Source of the DNA: JBIOXB01 sp050732395
Lineage (GTDB): Bacteria; Zhuqueibacterota; Zhuqueibacteria; Zhuqueibacterales; Zhuqueibacteraceae
Assembly (NCBI GenBank): GCA_050732395.1
Contig: JBOHQX010000009.1
Span: 15,479-79,478, forward strand
DNA length: 64,000 nucleotides
Direction of reading: 5' to 3'
The translations under genes were made by a program, and so were the position numbers. Below, piece by piece: positions 25,907 through 34,335 of this stretch; the stretch's first letter is position 1, and every line of letters starts with the position of its first letter. The notes under the pieces were generated by a model. That model was given only the letters and a program-made list of their open reading frames with translations. It ran no database searches and was not told the DNA's origin.

Positions 25907-27139
25907 ATGCTCAAGCTCGATCTCATCCACACCGTTGCTTTCGCGGGCCTCGTGCTTTTCCTGGGCTATGGTGTTCGTCGCATCGTAAAACCATTGGCGC
26001 GTTACAACATTCCCGCGCCGGTGATCGGGGGTCTGCTCGTTGCCGCCCTCATCACCTGGGCGCGCCGCTCGGGTTTCTCTCTTTTTGAATTCGATACCAC
26101 GCTCCAGAGCCCGTTGATGATCGCATTTTTTACAACGATCGGTTTTGGTGCCAGCCTTTCGCTGTTAAAAACCGGCGGCCTGCAGGTCATGACCTTTTTC
26201 GTCATCGCCACAATCTTCGCGGTGATGCAAAATGTCATCGGCGTCCTGATCGCCCTGCCCCTCGGTATGCACCCGCTGTTCGGCGTGCTCGCCGGTTCAG
26301 TCACGCTCACCGGCGGGCCGGCAACGGGCCTCGCCTTCGCGCCTTTGTTTGAACAAGCAGGTGTGCCGGGCGCCGCCACCGTGGCGATTGCTGCCGCCAT
26401 GGTGGGGATCATTTCCGGCGGCCTGATTGGCGGACCCATCGGCACGTATATCATAGAACGATTCCAATTGCGAAAGGCGCGCGCGCGGCGTCAGCAGGCT
26501 GAAGTCCCGACGGCAGCAAATATCGTGGAAGATCGGTTGGCGGATCCGCCCAGTAACACGCCGCATGGCGAGGACAAAGAAGCCTACGTGTTGTTAAAGA
26601 GCGTGGTGATCATTCTGCTGGCGATGTGGATCGGCTCGTGGATCAGCAAAGGTTTTGCGAACATCGGCGTCACGCTGCCGGCGTATATCGGCGCCATGCT
26701 CGCCGCTGCAGTTTTGAGAAACCTGGACGACGCTACGAAAATCTTCGGGGTTTCTCAACGCATTATAGACGATCTGGGCAGTGTTGCCCTGGCGCTGTTT
26801 ATCGTCATGGCCTTGATGACGTTGAAGCTCTGGGAGCTGGTGGGACTGGCTTTGCCCATGCTGATCGTTTTGGCGGGGCAGGTCGCCTTGATCGCAGTTG
26901 TATGCCTCTCGGCCATCTACCAATGGATGGGACGTGATTATGACGCCGCGGTGATGAGCAGCGGCTTTTGCGGCTTCATGCTTGGCACCACGGCAAACGC
27001 GATGGCAAACATGGAGGCCTTGGTGGAACGCTACGGTCCAGCGCCGCGTGCCTTTTTGGTCGTACCGATGGTCGGCGCATTTTTCATTGATTTCACCAAC
27101 GCTTTGATTATAACCGCATGCTTAAATATCTGGAAATGA
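25907..27139 (+). CDS. gltS: Sodium:glutamate symporter, GltS family
   Basis: A 410-residue protein with 10-12 hydrophobic helices in the two-repeat arrangement of GltS (ESS family, PF03616). Visible signatures include VIGGLLVA, a GGPATGLAFAP segment in the first half (about 130-145) and FCGFMLGTTANAMANME in the second (about 355-372). These two Gly/Thr-rich re-entrant loops carry substrate and sodium in the family. It imports glutamate with sodium across the inner membrane. I chose ATG 25907, because the earlier in-frame ATG 25865 lies inside the repeat array. The central linker (about 190-225) is polar and longer than usual. Confidence 0.88.
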   Translation: MLKLDLIHTVAFAGLVLFLGYGVRRIVKPLARYNIPAPVIGGLLVAALITWARRSGFSLFEFDTTLQSPLMIAFFTTIGFGASLSLLKTGGLQVMTFFVIATIFAVMQNVIGVLIALPLGMHPLFGVLAGSVTLTGGPATGLAFAPLFEQAGVPGAATVAIAAAMVGIISGGLIGGPIGTYIIERFQLRKARARRQQAEVPTAANIVEDRLADPPSNTPHGEDKEAYVLLKSVVIILLAMWIGSWISKGFANIGVTLPAYIGAMLAAAVLRNLDDATKIFGVSQRIIDDLGSVALALFIVMALMTLKLWELVGLALPMLIVLAGQVALIAVVCLSAIYQWMGRDYDAAVMSSGFCGFMLGTTANAMANMEALVERYGPAPRAFLVVPMVGAFFIDFTNALIITACLNIWK

Positions 27140-27329
27140 TCACGAGGTGGTCATACGCAAGCTTGAAGACGGCAGTTGGAAGTTTCAAGTTGATGGCTAT
27201 AGTGATATAAAGTAGCGCCGCAAAAAAAACCAGCACGGGTTCACCTCATACTGACTAGAAAAACCTGGCTCGCGGTAAATTCAACCAAAAAATCTCCAAG
27301 GGCGAGCCCAAACCGCAAGCGCACACAAA

Positions 27330-28676
27330 ATGAAAATTGCCTACATTGCCGCCGGCGCCGCCGGCATGTACTGCGGCAGTTGTCTGCGTGACAACACGCT
27401 CGCCGCCGCTCTGCAGAAGCTGGGACACGATGTCGCTTTGATTCCGACCTACACGCCGCTACGTACGGACGAAGCCGACGTCAGCATCGACCGAATCTTC
27501 TATGGCGGTATCAACGTCTATCTCGAGCAAAAGTTCGCGCTGTTCCGGCACACACCCTGGGTGTTCGACAAGCTCCTCAACAACCGCGCCTTGTTGAATT
27601 GGGTGTCTCGCTTCAGCTTGTCCACCAACGCGCAAGATTTGGGCGCGCTCACCACCTCCATGTTGGCCGGCGAAGAAGGCCGCCAAAGCAAGGAGCTGGC
27701 CAGGCTGGTAGGCTGGCTGAAGCAGACCTATCAGCCCGATCTGGTGCAGTTGACCACCTCGATGTTCGCCGGTTTCGCGCGTGAAATCAAGAAGGCTCTG
27801 GGCGTGCCCGTGCTGTGTGCTTTGCAAGGCGACGATATTTTTCTCGAAGGTTTGATCGAGCCTTACAAGTCGCAGAGCCTGCGGCTGCTGCGCGAGCGTG
27901 CAAAGGAGATCGACGGTTTCATCGCCTCCAGCCGGTATTACGCCAATTTCATGGCCGATTATCTCAATCTCCCGGCGAAAAAAATTCACGCCGTGCGTTT
28001 GGGATTGCATCTGCAAGGACATGGGTTACAAACGAGCGCCAACGGTTCCGATGCGTTTGCGCTCGGTTATCTTGCGCGCATTTGCCCGGAAAAAGGCTTG
28101 CATTTGTTGGTCGAGGCGTTTCATTTGTTGGCGCAGGAACTGGGCCGCAACCATATCCGCCTCAAAGTCGCCGGTTATCTCGGCCAGCGTGATCGCGCTT
28201 ATCTTGCCAGCCTCGTCTCAAAAATCGATGCCTGGGGCTTGCAGGACAGTTTTGAATTTTTCGGCGAAGTGGATCGTGCACAGAAGATTCGCTTCCTGCA
28301 AAGTTTGCACGTGTTGTCCGTGCCCACGACTTATAAAGAGCCGAAAGGGCTCTATATTTTAGAAGCGCTGGCCAACGGCATTCCAGTGGTGCAGCCCAGG
28401 CATGGCTCATTTCCGGAATTGATTGAATCCACCGGCGGTGGTATATTGGTCGAGCCGGAATCGCCGGAAGCTATTGCGCGAGGCGTTCTCTCAATGTTAC
28501 GAGATCCCGCCTTGCGCCATCGTTTTGGGCAGCAGGGAAAAGCCGTCGTCCACCGCGATTTCAGTGACCTCAAAATGGCCGAAGAGACGGTTGAGGTGTA
28601 CCGGCAGTATGTGCTGGAGGCTCATGGTGAGCGAGGGGTGTTGAGTAGGGATCGAGGTTTGAAGATCGAGGGTTGA
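27330..28676 (+). CDS. GT4-family glycosyltransferase
   Basis: A 448-residue GT-B enzyme. The N-terminal half shows a Rossmann start (AYIAAGAAGMYCGSCLRDN), and the C-terminal half has the donor-binding region with the E-x7-E motif as EPKGLYILEALANG, then PVVQPRHGSFPELI. The family transfers sugars from nucleotide-activated donors to lipid or glycan acceptors in the cytosol; donor and acceptor are unknown. The last ~10 residues (RDRGLKIEG) come from an intergenic heptamer array that has run into the gene. The protein's original C-terminus may therefore have been replaced. The preceding 190-base gap has no recognisable feature. Confidence 0.9.
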   Translation: MKIAYIAAGAAGMYCGSCLRDNTLAAALQKLGHDVALIPTYTPLRTDEADVSIDRIFYGGINVYLEQKFALFRHTPWVFDKLLNNRALLNWVSRFSLSTNAQDLGALTTSMLAGEEGRQSKELARLVGWLKQTYQPDLVQLTTSMFAGFAREIKKALGVPVLCALQGDDIFLEGLIEPYKSQSLRLLRERAKEIDGFIASSRYYANFMADYLNLPAKKIHAVRLGLHLQGHGLQTSANGSDAFALGYLARICPEKGLHLLVEAFHLLAQELGRNHIRLKVAGYLGQRDRAYLASLVSKIDAWGLQDSFEFFGEVDRAQKIRFLQSLHVLSVPTTYKEPKGLYILEALANGIPVVQPRHGSFPELIESTGGGILVEPESPEAIARGVLSMLRDPALRHRFGQQGKAVVHRDFSDLKMAEETVEVYRQYVLEAHGERGVLSRDRGLKIEG

Positions 28677-28816
28677 GGATGGTGGATGGTAGGTTGTGGA
28701 TCGTAGATTGAAGATAGAAGATTGAAGATAGAAACTGGCAAGAGCAATATTGCGATCCACGATCCACTATCTACGATCCACAATCAACCATCCACCATCC
28801 ACCACCGACGATCCAC
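28649..28816. repeat. Heptamer inverted array entering a coding region
   Basis: Twelve in-register heptamers of purine-rich consensus RGRTNGW (28649-28732) are followed after 21 bases by nine complementary heptamers of consensus YATCYAC (28754-28816). The first four units lie inside the glycosyltransferase reading frame, and its stop codon TGA (28674-28676) is part of the fourth unit. The same unit family recurs at 63727-63804. Confidence 0.92.
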
Positions 28817-28852
28817 AAACAATTCAGAAATCAAAAGGAGCCCATTAGACCA

Positions 28853-29347
28853 ATGCCTCCCGCGCAAAGCACCGACCAAAGCATGACGTGGCTGTTCTTC
28901 GCCTTGCTAACGGTTCTCTTTTGGGGCCTCTATGGCATATTCCTGCATTCCGGCCAAGTGGCGATGGGTGATCCGGTGAATGGTCGCTACAAAGCTTTTC
29001 TGTTCGTCGGCATCGCCTATTTGATCACGGCCGTCTTGGGACCGGTGATCGTGATGCTGGCGAGCGGAGCCACCTGGCAGTTTCCAGTGAAGGGAATGGG
29101 GTGGTCCTTGCTTGCGGGAACAGTGGGTGCCTTGGGAGCCTTTTGCGTGCTGCTGGCATTCGGCGCAAAAGGCACTCCCCCCGTCGTGATGTCCATCGTC
29201 TTTGCCGGCGCACCGATTGTGAATGCCGTGGTCGCCACTGCCATGCATCCGCCCGCGAACGGATGGAGCAGCATCCGCTGGCCGTTTTACCTCGGCATCA
29301 TGCTCGCTGCCCTCGGCGGATATTTGGTGACACGGTACAAGCCATGA
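28853..29347 (+). CDS. Small EamA/DMT-like membrane protein
   Basis: A 164-residue protein with five hydrophobic helices (about 12-30, 46-66, 80-105, 112-128 and 141-160). The organisation and the terminal GIMLAALGGYLVTRYKP resemble one half of a ten-helix drug/metabolite transporter (EamA). Half-length DMT proteins work as dimers. The substrate is unknown. AAGGAG 11 bases before ATG 28853 gives a plausible start; ATG 28883 is an alternative. It stands alone between a glycosyltransferase and a phosphoglycerate mutase gene and between two repeat arrays. Confidence 0.7.
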   Translation: MPPAQSTDQSMTWLFFALLTVLFWGLYGIFLHSGQVAMGDPVNGRYKAFLFVGIAYLITAVLGPVIVMLASGATWQFPVKGMGWSLLAGTVGALGAFCVLLAFGAKGTPPVVMSIVFAGAPIVNAVVATAMHPPANGWSSIRWPFYLGIMLAALGGYLVTRYKP

Positions 29348-29354
29348 ATTGTGT

Positions 29355-29389
29355 GAACACGTTACACGTGTAAAGTATAACGTGTAATT
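29355..29389. repeat. Short heptamer inverted array, TGTAANN family
   Basis: A TTACACG unit (29362-29368) is followed directly by three heptamers of type TNTAANN (29369-29389), which are complementary to it. It is the smallest array of this kind in the window and sits eight bases after the stop codon of the small membrane gene. Confidence 0.6.
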
Positions 29390-29420
29390 CGATACTGTTT
29401 TATCGTTTGGGAAGACAAGC

Positions 29421-30170
29421 ATGAAGAAACTCGTCCTCTTGCGGCATGGTGAAAGCGTATGGAACAAAGAGAATCGTTTCACCGGCTGGACCGACGTAGA
29501 TTTGTCTGAAAAGGGCAGGGAAGAAGCGCAGAAAGCCGGTCAGCTTTTGAAGGAAAATGGTTTGAGTTTCGATCTCGCCTTCACTTCGGTGCTCAAGCGT
29601 GCAATTCGAACGCTGTGGATGGTGCTCGACGAAATGGATTTGATGTGGATTCCGATTTATCATTCCTGGCGTTTGAATGAACGGCACTACGGTGCTTTGC
29701 AGGGTTTGAACAAGGCCGAGACCGCAGCCAAATTCGGCGAGCAGCAAGTGCAGGTGTGGCGGCGCAGTTTCGATATTCAACCGCCCGCGCTGGAAAAAAG
29801 TGATTCGAGTTTTCCCGGCAAGGATCCGCGCTATCGGGATCTTGCGGAACAGGAAGCGCCCTGCACGGAATCGTTGAAAGACACCATCGCGCGCTTTTTG
29901 CCCTATTGGTATGAGACCATCAAACCCGTCGTCACTTCCGGGAAGGCGGTGATCATCGCAGCGCACGGCAATTCGCTGCGCGGTCTGGTGAAATATCTCG
30001 ACCATATCTCCGATGAAAAGATTGTCGAGTTGAACATTCCCACCGGCATTCCGCTGGTTTATGAATTGCAGGACGATTTAAAACCCACGCGGAGCTATTA
30101 TCTTGGCGACGCTGAGACTGCAAAACAGGCGGCACAGGCGGTGGCGCAGCAGGGGGCGGTGAAGCGGTAA
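29421..30170 (+). CDS. gpmA: 2,3-bisphosphoglycerate-dependent phosphoglycerate mutase
   Basis: A 249-residue protein of the usual GpmA length. It interconverts 3- and 2-phosphoglycerate in glycolysis and gluconeogenesis through a phosphohistidine. The phosphate-accepting histidine is in LVLLRHGESVWNKENRFTGW (about H11). The other hallmarks are SVLKRAIRTLW, WRLNERHYGALQGLNKAET and the second histidine in IIAAHGNSLRGLVKYL. All active-site motifs are intact. The gene is followed after 21 bases by a 19-unit GTTGATC/GCTGATC tandem array. Confidence 0.97.
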   Translation: MKKLVLLRHGESVWNKENRFTGWTDVDLSEKGREEAQKAGQLLKENGLSFDLAFTSVLKRAIRTLWMVLDEMDLMWIPIYHSWRLNERHYGALQGLNKAETAAKFGEQQVQVWRRSFDIQPPALEKSDSSFPGKDPRYRDLAEQEAPCTESLKDTIARFLPYWYETIKPVVTSGKAVIIAAHGNSLRGLVKYLDHISDEKIVELNIPTGIPLVYELQDDLKPTRSYYLGDAETAKQAAQAVAQQGAVKR

Positions 30171-30191
30171 GCCGTGTGTAGGGGGGTGGAT

Positions 30192-30326
30192 GTTGATCGT
30201 TGATCGTTGATCGTTGATCGTTGATCGTTGATCGTTGATCGTTGATCGTTGATCGTTGATCGCTGATCGTTGATCGCTGATCGCTGATCGCTGATCGTTG
30301 ATCGCTGATCGCTGATCGCTGATCGC
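30192..30326. repeat. Tandem array of 19 GATC-containing heptamers
   Basis: Nineteen uninterrupted heptamers of sequence GTTGATC or GCTGATC cover 30192-30324. The first ten are all GTTGATC, then the two forms mix. Unlike the other arrays it has no facing complementary arm. Each unit carries GATC, giving 19 such sites in 133 bases. It lies in the 717-base gap 30171-30887, which otherwise holds the second MITE-like copy and a candidate promoter. Confidence 0.95.
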
Positions 30327-30414
30327 AACAGTATTCTGTTTGTACTGGTGGGTGACAAAAGTACACCATCCATTACATTTCATAGGGCAAAGAATCTTAG
30401 AGCTTGATTCCCAC

Positions 30415-30553
30415 TTGACAAAGTTGAGTTAAAATCGCTCTCTCTCAATCTGTCATGCTGTATGCATCTTCCCTAGGTCTTGGTGCGCCTTCTTGGGAAG
30501 ATTCCTACAAATGACACATCAGAAGGGATTTCGAGCCAACTTGGCATTGTCAA
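30415..30553. mobile_element. MITE-like element, copy B
   Basis: A 139-bp relative of the element at 1813-1954. The ends TTGACAAAGTTGAGTT (30415-30430) and AACTTGGCATTGTCAA (30538-30553) are inverted repeats that match at 12 of 16 positions. The interior shares long blocks with copy A (CAATCTGTCATGCTGTA, GCATCTTCCCTAGGT, CTTGGGAAGATT). No coding capacity is visible. It lies about 330 bases upstream of the mla operon. Confidence 0.75.
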
Positions 30554-30737
30554 GCTACGTATCATGCGCGAATCGCCTACCTGCTTCGAACCCTCCCGGA
30601 AGAGAAGTACCTCAAAGCACCGGACGCATTAAGACTCCCGAGCCTTTCGAAGATCTCACCATCCAGACAAATACCATAATTCCTTGATGCCTCCGCCTGC
30701 GGTTAAGATACTATCCGACTGGCCGCCAATTCCATCC

Positions 30738-30766
30738 TTGACATTGGCTCGGCTTTTGGGTAGTTT
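30738..30766 (+). promoter_or_regulatory. Candidate promoter of the mla operon
   Basis: TTGACA (30738-30743) is followed by a 17-base spacer and TAGTTT (30761-30766), a weak -10. It lies about 120 bases before the MlaE-like start and is the best match in the gap. A small GGTCTT/AGACC-type hairpin (about 30861-30875) lies just before the start codon. Confidence 0.35.
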
Positions 30767-30887
30767 CTGCGGCATGCAAGAAAAGTAGGCCTTGCTCAAC
30801 GTCAAGCGCTCAGAAATGGGTCTCGCGAAGACTTTCCACAAGGTCAGTTCATAATAATTTGGTCTTAGAGAGACCTTGTCGCAGTTT

Positions 30888-31646
30888 ATGGCGTCGATAA
30901 AAAACCTATTTGAAGACCTCGCCCGCTTTATTTTTTTCCTCGGACGTTTTTTTGCCAGCCTGACGCAAGCGCCGCAAGAGAAAGGGGAGATTGGACGGCA
31001 GATGTACGAGGTCGGCGCGAAATCTTTCTTGATAGTAGGAGTGGCCGGATTGGCGATCGGCATGGTGCTTGCAATGCAAACCCGCAGCACGTTGGCGCGC
31101 TTTGGCGGACAGGGGCTTCTGCCCAGCATGATCGCCGTGGCTGTGCTGCGTGAGATCGGGCCCATTATCACAGCCCTGGTGGTGAGCGGGCGGGTTGGCG
31201 CCGGCATTGGGGCGGAGCTCGGCTCGATGCGCGTCACCGAGCAAATTGACGCTATGGAAGTCGCCGCGCTGAATCCGTTTCGTTTTCTAGTCATGACGCG
31301 CGTGCTGGCATGCATGCTGATGCTGCCTATCCTCACGGTTTACGCCAATTTTTTGGCTTTGCTGGGCGGGTTCTTCGCCATGCGGCTTGAACAGAGCATG
31401 TCCTTGCGTTTGTATTTCGATTCCGCCTTACGCTTTTTGAATTTCAATACGGTCTTGCCTGCCCTCGGCAAAACAGCAGTTTTCGGTTTCCTCATTGGTG
31501 CCATCGCCTGCTTCCTGGGCTATCACACCTCCGGCGGCACTTCCGGTGTGGGCCGCAACGCCATGATCGCAGTAGTGTTGTCGACGCTGATGATCATTGT
31601 CGCCGACGTCGTGCTGGTGAAGCTGACGATTTTGTTGTTCGGATGA
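30888..31646 (+). CDS. mlaE: MlaE-type ABC transporter permease
   Basis: A 252-residue integral membrane protein with five to six helices, of the MlaE/YrbE family (PF02405). Signatures are visible in VAVLREIGPIITALVVSGRVGAGIGAELGSMRVTEQIDAME and LVMTRVLACMLMLPILT. With the ATPase and MCE protein encoded next, it forms the inner-membrane complex that moves phospholipids between the outer and inner membranes. I chose ATG 30888 over the upstream in-frame TTG 30876. It is the first gene of a five-gene run whose later members overlap by ATGA. Confidence 0.93.
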   Translation: MASIKNLFEDLARFIFFLGRFFASLTQAPQEKGEIGRQMYEVGAKSFLIVGVAGLAIGMVLAMQTRSTLARFGGQGLLPSMIAVAVLREIGPIITALVVSGRVGAGIGAELGSMRVTEQIDAMEVAALNPFRFLVMTRVLACMLMLPILTVYANFLALLGGFFAMRLEQSMSLRLYFDSALRFLNFNTVLPALGKTAVFGFLIGAIACFLGYHTSGGTSGVGRNAMIAVVLSTLMIIVADVVLVKLTILLFG

Positions 31647-31682
31647 GGTGAAAGGGCATAACAAATTGCGTCTCGAGCTCCT

Positions 31683-32414
31683 TTGATCCAGATCACGAAT
31701 CTCCACAAGAAATTCGGCCAGCAAATCGTGCTTGACGACGTTTCGCTTTGTGTTCCGCAAGGCAAGACGCTGGTGATTTTGGGACGCAGTGGCAGCGGCA
31801 AAAGCGTGCTGCTGAAATGTCTCGCCGGTTTGATCACACCAGATAGCGGCAGTATCCGGATCGGCGAGGTGGAGGTTGTGGGTCTGCCGGCGAAGGAATT
31901 GGAAGCGCTACGCCAGCGCCTGGGCTACGTCTTTCAGAACGCCGCGCTCTATGATTCCATGACGGTGAGAGAGAATCTTGCCTTCCATTTGACGCGACAC
32001 CGGCGTTTGTCGGAAGCAGAATGCGATCGCCTCGTGCGCGAAAAGCTGCGCTTTGTCGACATGGAAGCAGCGCTCGACAAATATCCCAACGAGCTCTCCG
32101 GCGGCATGCAAAAGCGCGCCGGTTTGGCGCGTGCGCTGGTGTTGTCTCCCGAAATTGTCTTGTACGACGAGCCCACCACCGGGCTCGATCCCATTACGGC
32201 TGCGGAAATCGACGATTTGATCGTCCGCTTGAAAGCAGAAACCGGTGTCACAGCGATCAGCATCACGCACAATCTCGAAAGTGCGCAGCGCACGGCGGAT
32301 ACCATTGCGGTATTGTTCGAAGGCCGTATTATCACTTCCGGCACCTTCGCCGAAATTCAAACGCACCGCCACCCTTTTATCAGGCAGTACTTTGCTCTCG
32401 AATCGTTGTTATGA
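31683..32414 (+). CDS. mlaF: MlaF-type ABC transporter ATPase
   Basis: A 243-residue ABC ATPase starting at TTG. Walker A is GRSGSGKS (about 35-42), the Q-loop is YVFQNAALYDSMTV, the signature is LSGGMQKR, Walker B is EIVLYDEPTTGLDP, and the H-loop is SITHNLE. The LSGGMQKRAGLARAL sequence and the arrangement next to MlaE and MCE genes identify the lipid-transport ATPase. It powers lipid movement through the MlaE permease. Its stop codon overlaps the start of the MlaD-like gene (ATGA), so the two are translationally coupled. Confidence 0.95.
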   Translation: MIQITNLHKKFGQQIVLDDVSLCVPQGKTLVILGRSGSGKSVLLKCLAGLITPDSGSIRIGEVEVVGLPAKELEALRQRLGYVFQNAALYDSMTVRENLAFHLTRHRRLSEAECDRLVREKLRFVDMEAALDKYPNELSGGMQKRAGLARALVLSPEIVLYDEPTTGLDPITAAEIDDLIVRLKAETGVTAISITHNLESAQRTADTIAVLFEGRIITSGTFAEIQTHRHPFIRQYFALESLL

Positions 32415-33601
32415 AAAAAAATCAGTTGTTGTGGCTGGGGATCTTTGTTGCCGGCGGGTTTGTGGTGGTGGTGGCGGGCATCTTTTTTCTTGCGGGTAAA
32501 AAGAAAATCTTCGAAAACACTTTCTACCTGCAAGTGCCGTTCGACAATGTTGCCGGCCTCCGTCCCGGCGCGCCGGTGCGGCTCTCCGGCATCGATATCG
32601 GCGTCGTGGAAACCATCCGTCTGCCAGATGCGCCCGCCGGCAAAGTCTCGGTGACCATGCGCTTGGATACGGAAGCTCAGGACTTGATCAAAAGAGACGC
32701 CGTCGCGGTGATTGAAACCGAAGGCCTGGTGGGCAGCAAGATCGTCTCCATCGTCGGCGGCTCATTGGCGCAGCCCCATGTCGTCGACGGCGGCGCCATT
32801 GGCAGCCGAGGCCCGATCGATTTCGGTGCGATACTCGGCAGCTTCGACGAGACTGCGCGCTACATGCAACTGGTGACGCAAAGCCTGGACGGCATCACTC
32901 GGCAGATTACCAGCGGCCACGGTACGATCGGTAAGATGGTATACGATGACGAGTTGTACAGCAAGCTCGTCTCCATGACTGCACGCACGGATTCGGTTTT
33001 TGCTGAACTGCAACAGGAAACCCAACATCTCGGCGACATTCTGACCACGGTTTCGACCTCTACGGATTCGCTGGTGGCACAAGTACGCGCCGGCAAGGGC
33101 ACATTGGGGCGCCTGATTTACCGCGACGATTTGCATGATCTGGCCATGTTCTCCATGAACGCCATGCGCGATTCCGTGAACGCTTTGCTCGCGGAGGTCC
33201 GTCACGGCCGAGGCGTTGCCGCAAAGCTGATTTCCGACACGACCCTCGCGGTGACATTGGATTCGGCGTTCATCTCCTTGGCGACCTTGCAGCAACAACT
33301 CTATGATATCGGCAGCCTGGGCCGAGCCGGGATGCTCAGCTTTACCGAAAACATGGAAGCGCTTAAGCACAACTGGTTTTTCAAAGGATACTTCGAGCGC
33401 CGCGGCTTCTGGAACCAAGCGGAGTTCGAGCAGGAATATGAAAAGCGCAGACAGGAGCTAACAGCCTATGAGAAAGAACTGAAAACACAGGAACAGATTT
33501 TGGATTTGCATTTTCGCCAAATCAAGAACATGCAAAAAATGCTGGACGAGCGGGAGAAACAACTGGAGAAATTGGGAACGAGAAGTCAGGGACAACAATG
33601 A
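32411..33601 (+). CDS. mlaD: MlaD-like MCE-domain protein with long coiled-coil tail
   Basis: A 396-residue protein with one N-terminal membrane helix (about 8-27), an MCE domain (about 38-115; NVAGLRPGAPVRLSGIDIGVVETI), a helical domain and a C-terminal charged coiled coil (about 335-396, EKELKTQEQILDLHF then KNMQKMLDEREKQLEKL). MCE proteins form hexameric rings that pass lipids across the periplasm. At 396 residues it is about twice the length of E. coli MlaD, which suggests a longer bridge or tube. The start ATG 32411 overlaps the ATPase stop. The first 130 codons of the longer open frame before it lie inside mlaF and are not used. Confidence 0.9.
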   Translation: MKKNQLLWLGIFVAGGFVVVVAGIFFLAGKKKIFENTFYLQVPFDNVAGLRPGAPVRLSGIDIGVVETIRLPDAPAGKVSVTMRLDTEAQDLIKRDAVAVIETEGLVGSKIVSIVGGSLAQPHVVDGGAIGSRGPIDFGAILGSFDETARYMQLVTQSLDGITRQITSGHGTIGKMVYDDELYSKLVSMTARTDSVFAELQQETQHLGDILTTVSTSTDSLVAQVRAGKGTLGRLIYRDDLHDLAMFSMNAMRDSVNALLAEVRHGRGVAAKLISDTTLAVTLDSAFISLATLQQQLYDIGSLGRAGMLSFTENMEALKHNWFFKGYFERRGFWNQAEFEQEYEKRRQELTAYEKELKTQEQILDLHFRQIKNMQKMLDEREKQLEKLGTRSQGQQ

Positions 33602-33933
33602 TGACAATCAACCCTCTCCCTCAGGCCTTCAGACATTATTTTCGAGCCTCTTCCAACACCCAGATCATTCTCGTTTTTGCCGGCGTCGGCGCTGCAGCAA
33701 CGCTATTGACGTTTCTATACGTTTATTTCATCGGACGCCACAGCGATCGGCTTGCACTGCGTTATTTCATGTCAGTGCTGTTTTTGGCCGGTGGCATCGT
33801 CTTCTTCATCATTGCGCGCAATGCCAAGGATGGCTTCGCCGGACTGGCTTACGCGATTCTTGCATTTTTTCTTCTTTACTCAATGGTCGTCAGCCTGGTC
33901 GTGACGATCATATTGTTCGCATTCTTCCTATGA
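33598..33933 (+). CDS. Small membrane protein, mla-coupled (1)
   Basis: A 111-residue protein with three hydrophobic helices (about 24-43, 57-73 and 81-110) and few charges. I do not recognise a family. Its start overlaps the MlaD stop (ATGATG), and its own stop overlaps the next gene start (ATGA), so it is translated with the lipid-transport genes. A structural or assembly role for that complex is possible, but nothing in the sequence proves it. Confidence 0.75.
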   Translation: MMTINPLPQAFRHYFRASSNTQIILVFAGVGAAATLLTFLYVYFIGRHSDRLALRYFMSVLFLAGGIVFFIIARNAKDGFAGLAYAILAFFLLYSMVVSLVVTIILFAFFL

Positions 33934-34301
33934 AGGAAATGTCGCCTTCCGAACAATTGCTTTTGAGCTTTTTTGTCATCATTGGGCTGGGCCTTGTTTT
34001 TGTCGCGAACGGCGCTCTTTCATTTTTTTTCACCGGTCTCCAACCCTTTGGCCTCAACCCCCTCAGCGATATCGTCGTCGGAGTTTGCTTTCTGGTCTTG
34101 AGCGCTTGGGTTCACAAAAAATCCTCGGCCGCGCTGGCTCTTGCGCTCGGGATTTTTTGGATGCAATTTGCGATGTCTGCGCTGGTACAATGGCGTGCGC
34201 GGAATTTGGGAGTGTCTTTCTTCCTGAACGTTGCTTTCGTCGCCAGCGTCACGTTGCTACTCTGGCCGAGCTTCAAAGCCATGCGCGCGTTGAGGGAGTG
34301 A
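33930..34301 (+). CDS. Small membrane protein, mla-coupled (2)
   Basis: A 123-residue protein with about four hydrophobic helices (12-33, 44-60, 66-87 and 95-113). No family is recognised. It is coupled to the preceding small membrane gene by ATGA and is the last of five consecutive genes beginning with mlaE. A winged-helix gene follows 34 bases later with its own ribosome site, so the operon probably ends here. Confidence 0.75.
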   Translation: MKEMSPSEQLLLSFFVIIGLGLVFVANGALSFFFTGLQPFGLNPLSDIVVGVCFLVLSAWVHKKSSAALALALGIFWMQFAMSALVQWRARNLGVSFFLNVAFVASVTLLLWPSFKAMRALRE

Positions 34302-34335
34302 CAATAGACGCCCAGTCCGCGCGTTGGAGGTGAGC

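Noticed and set aside
30192..30326. Possible CRISPR array
   Set aside because: Units are only 7 bases with no spacers between them; it is a plain tandem repeat, and no cas gene is near.
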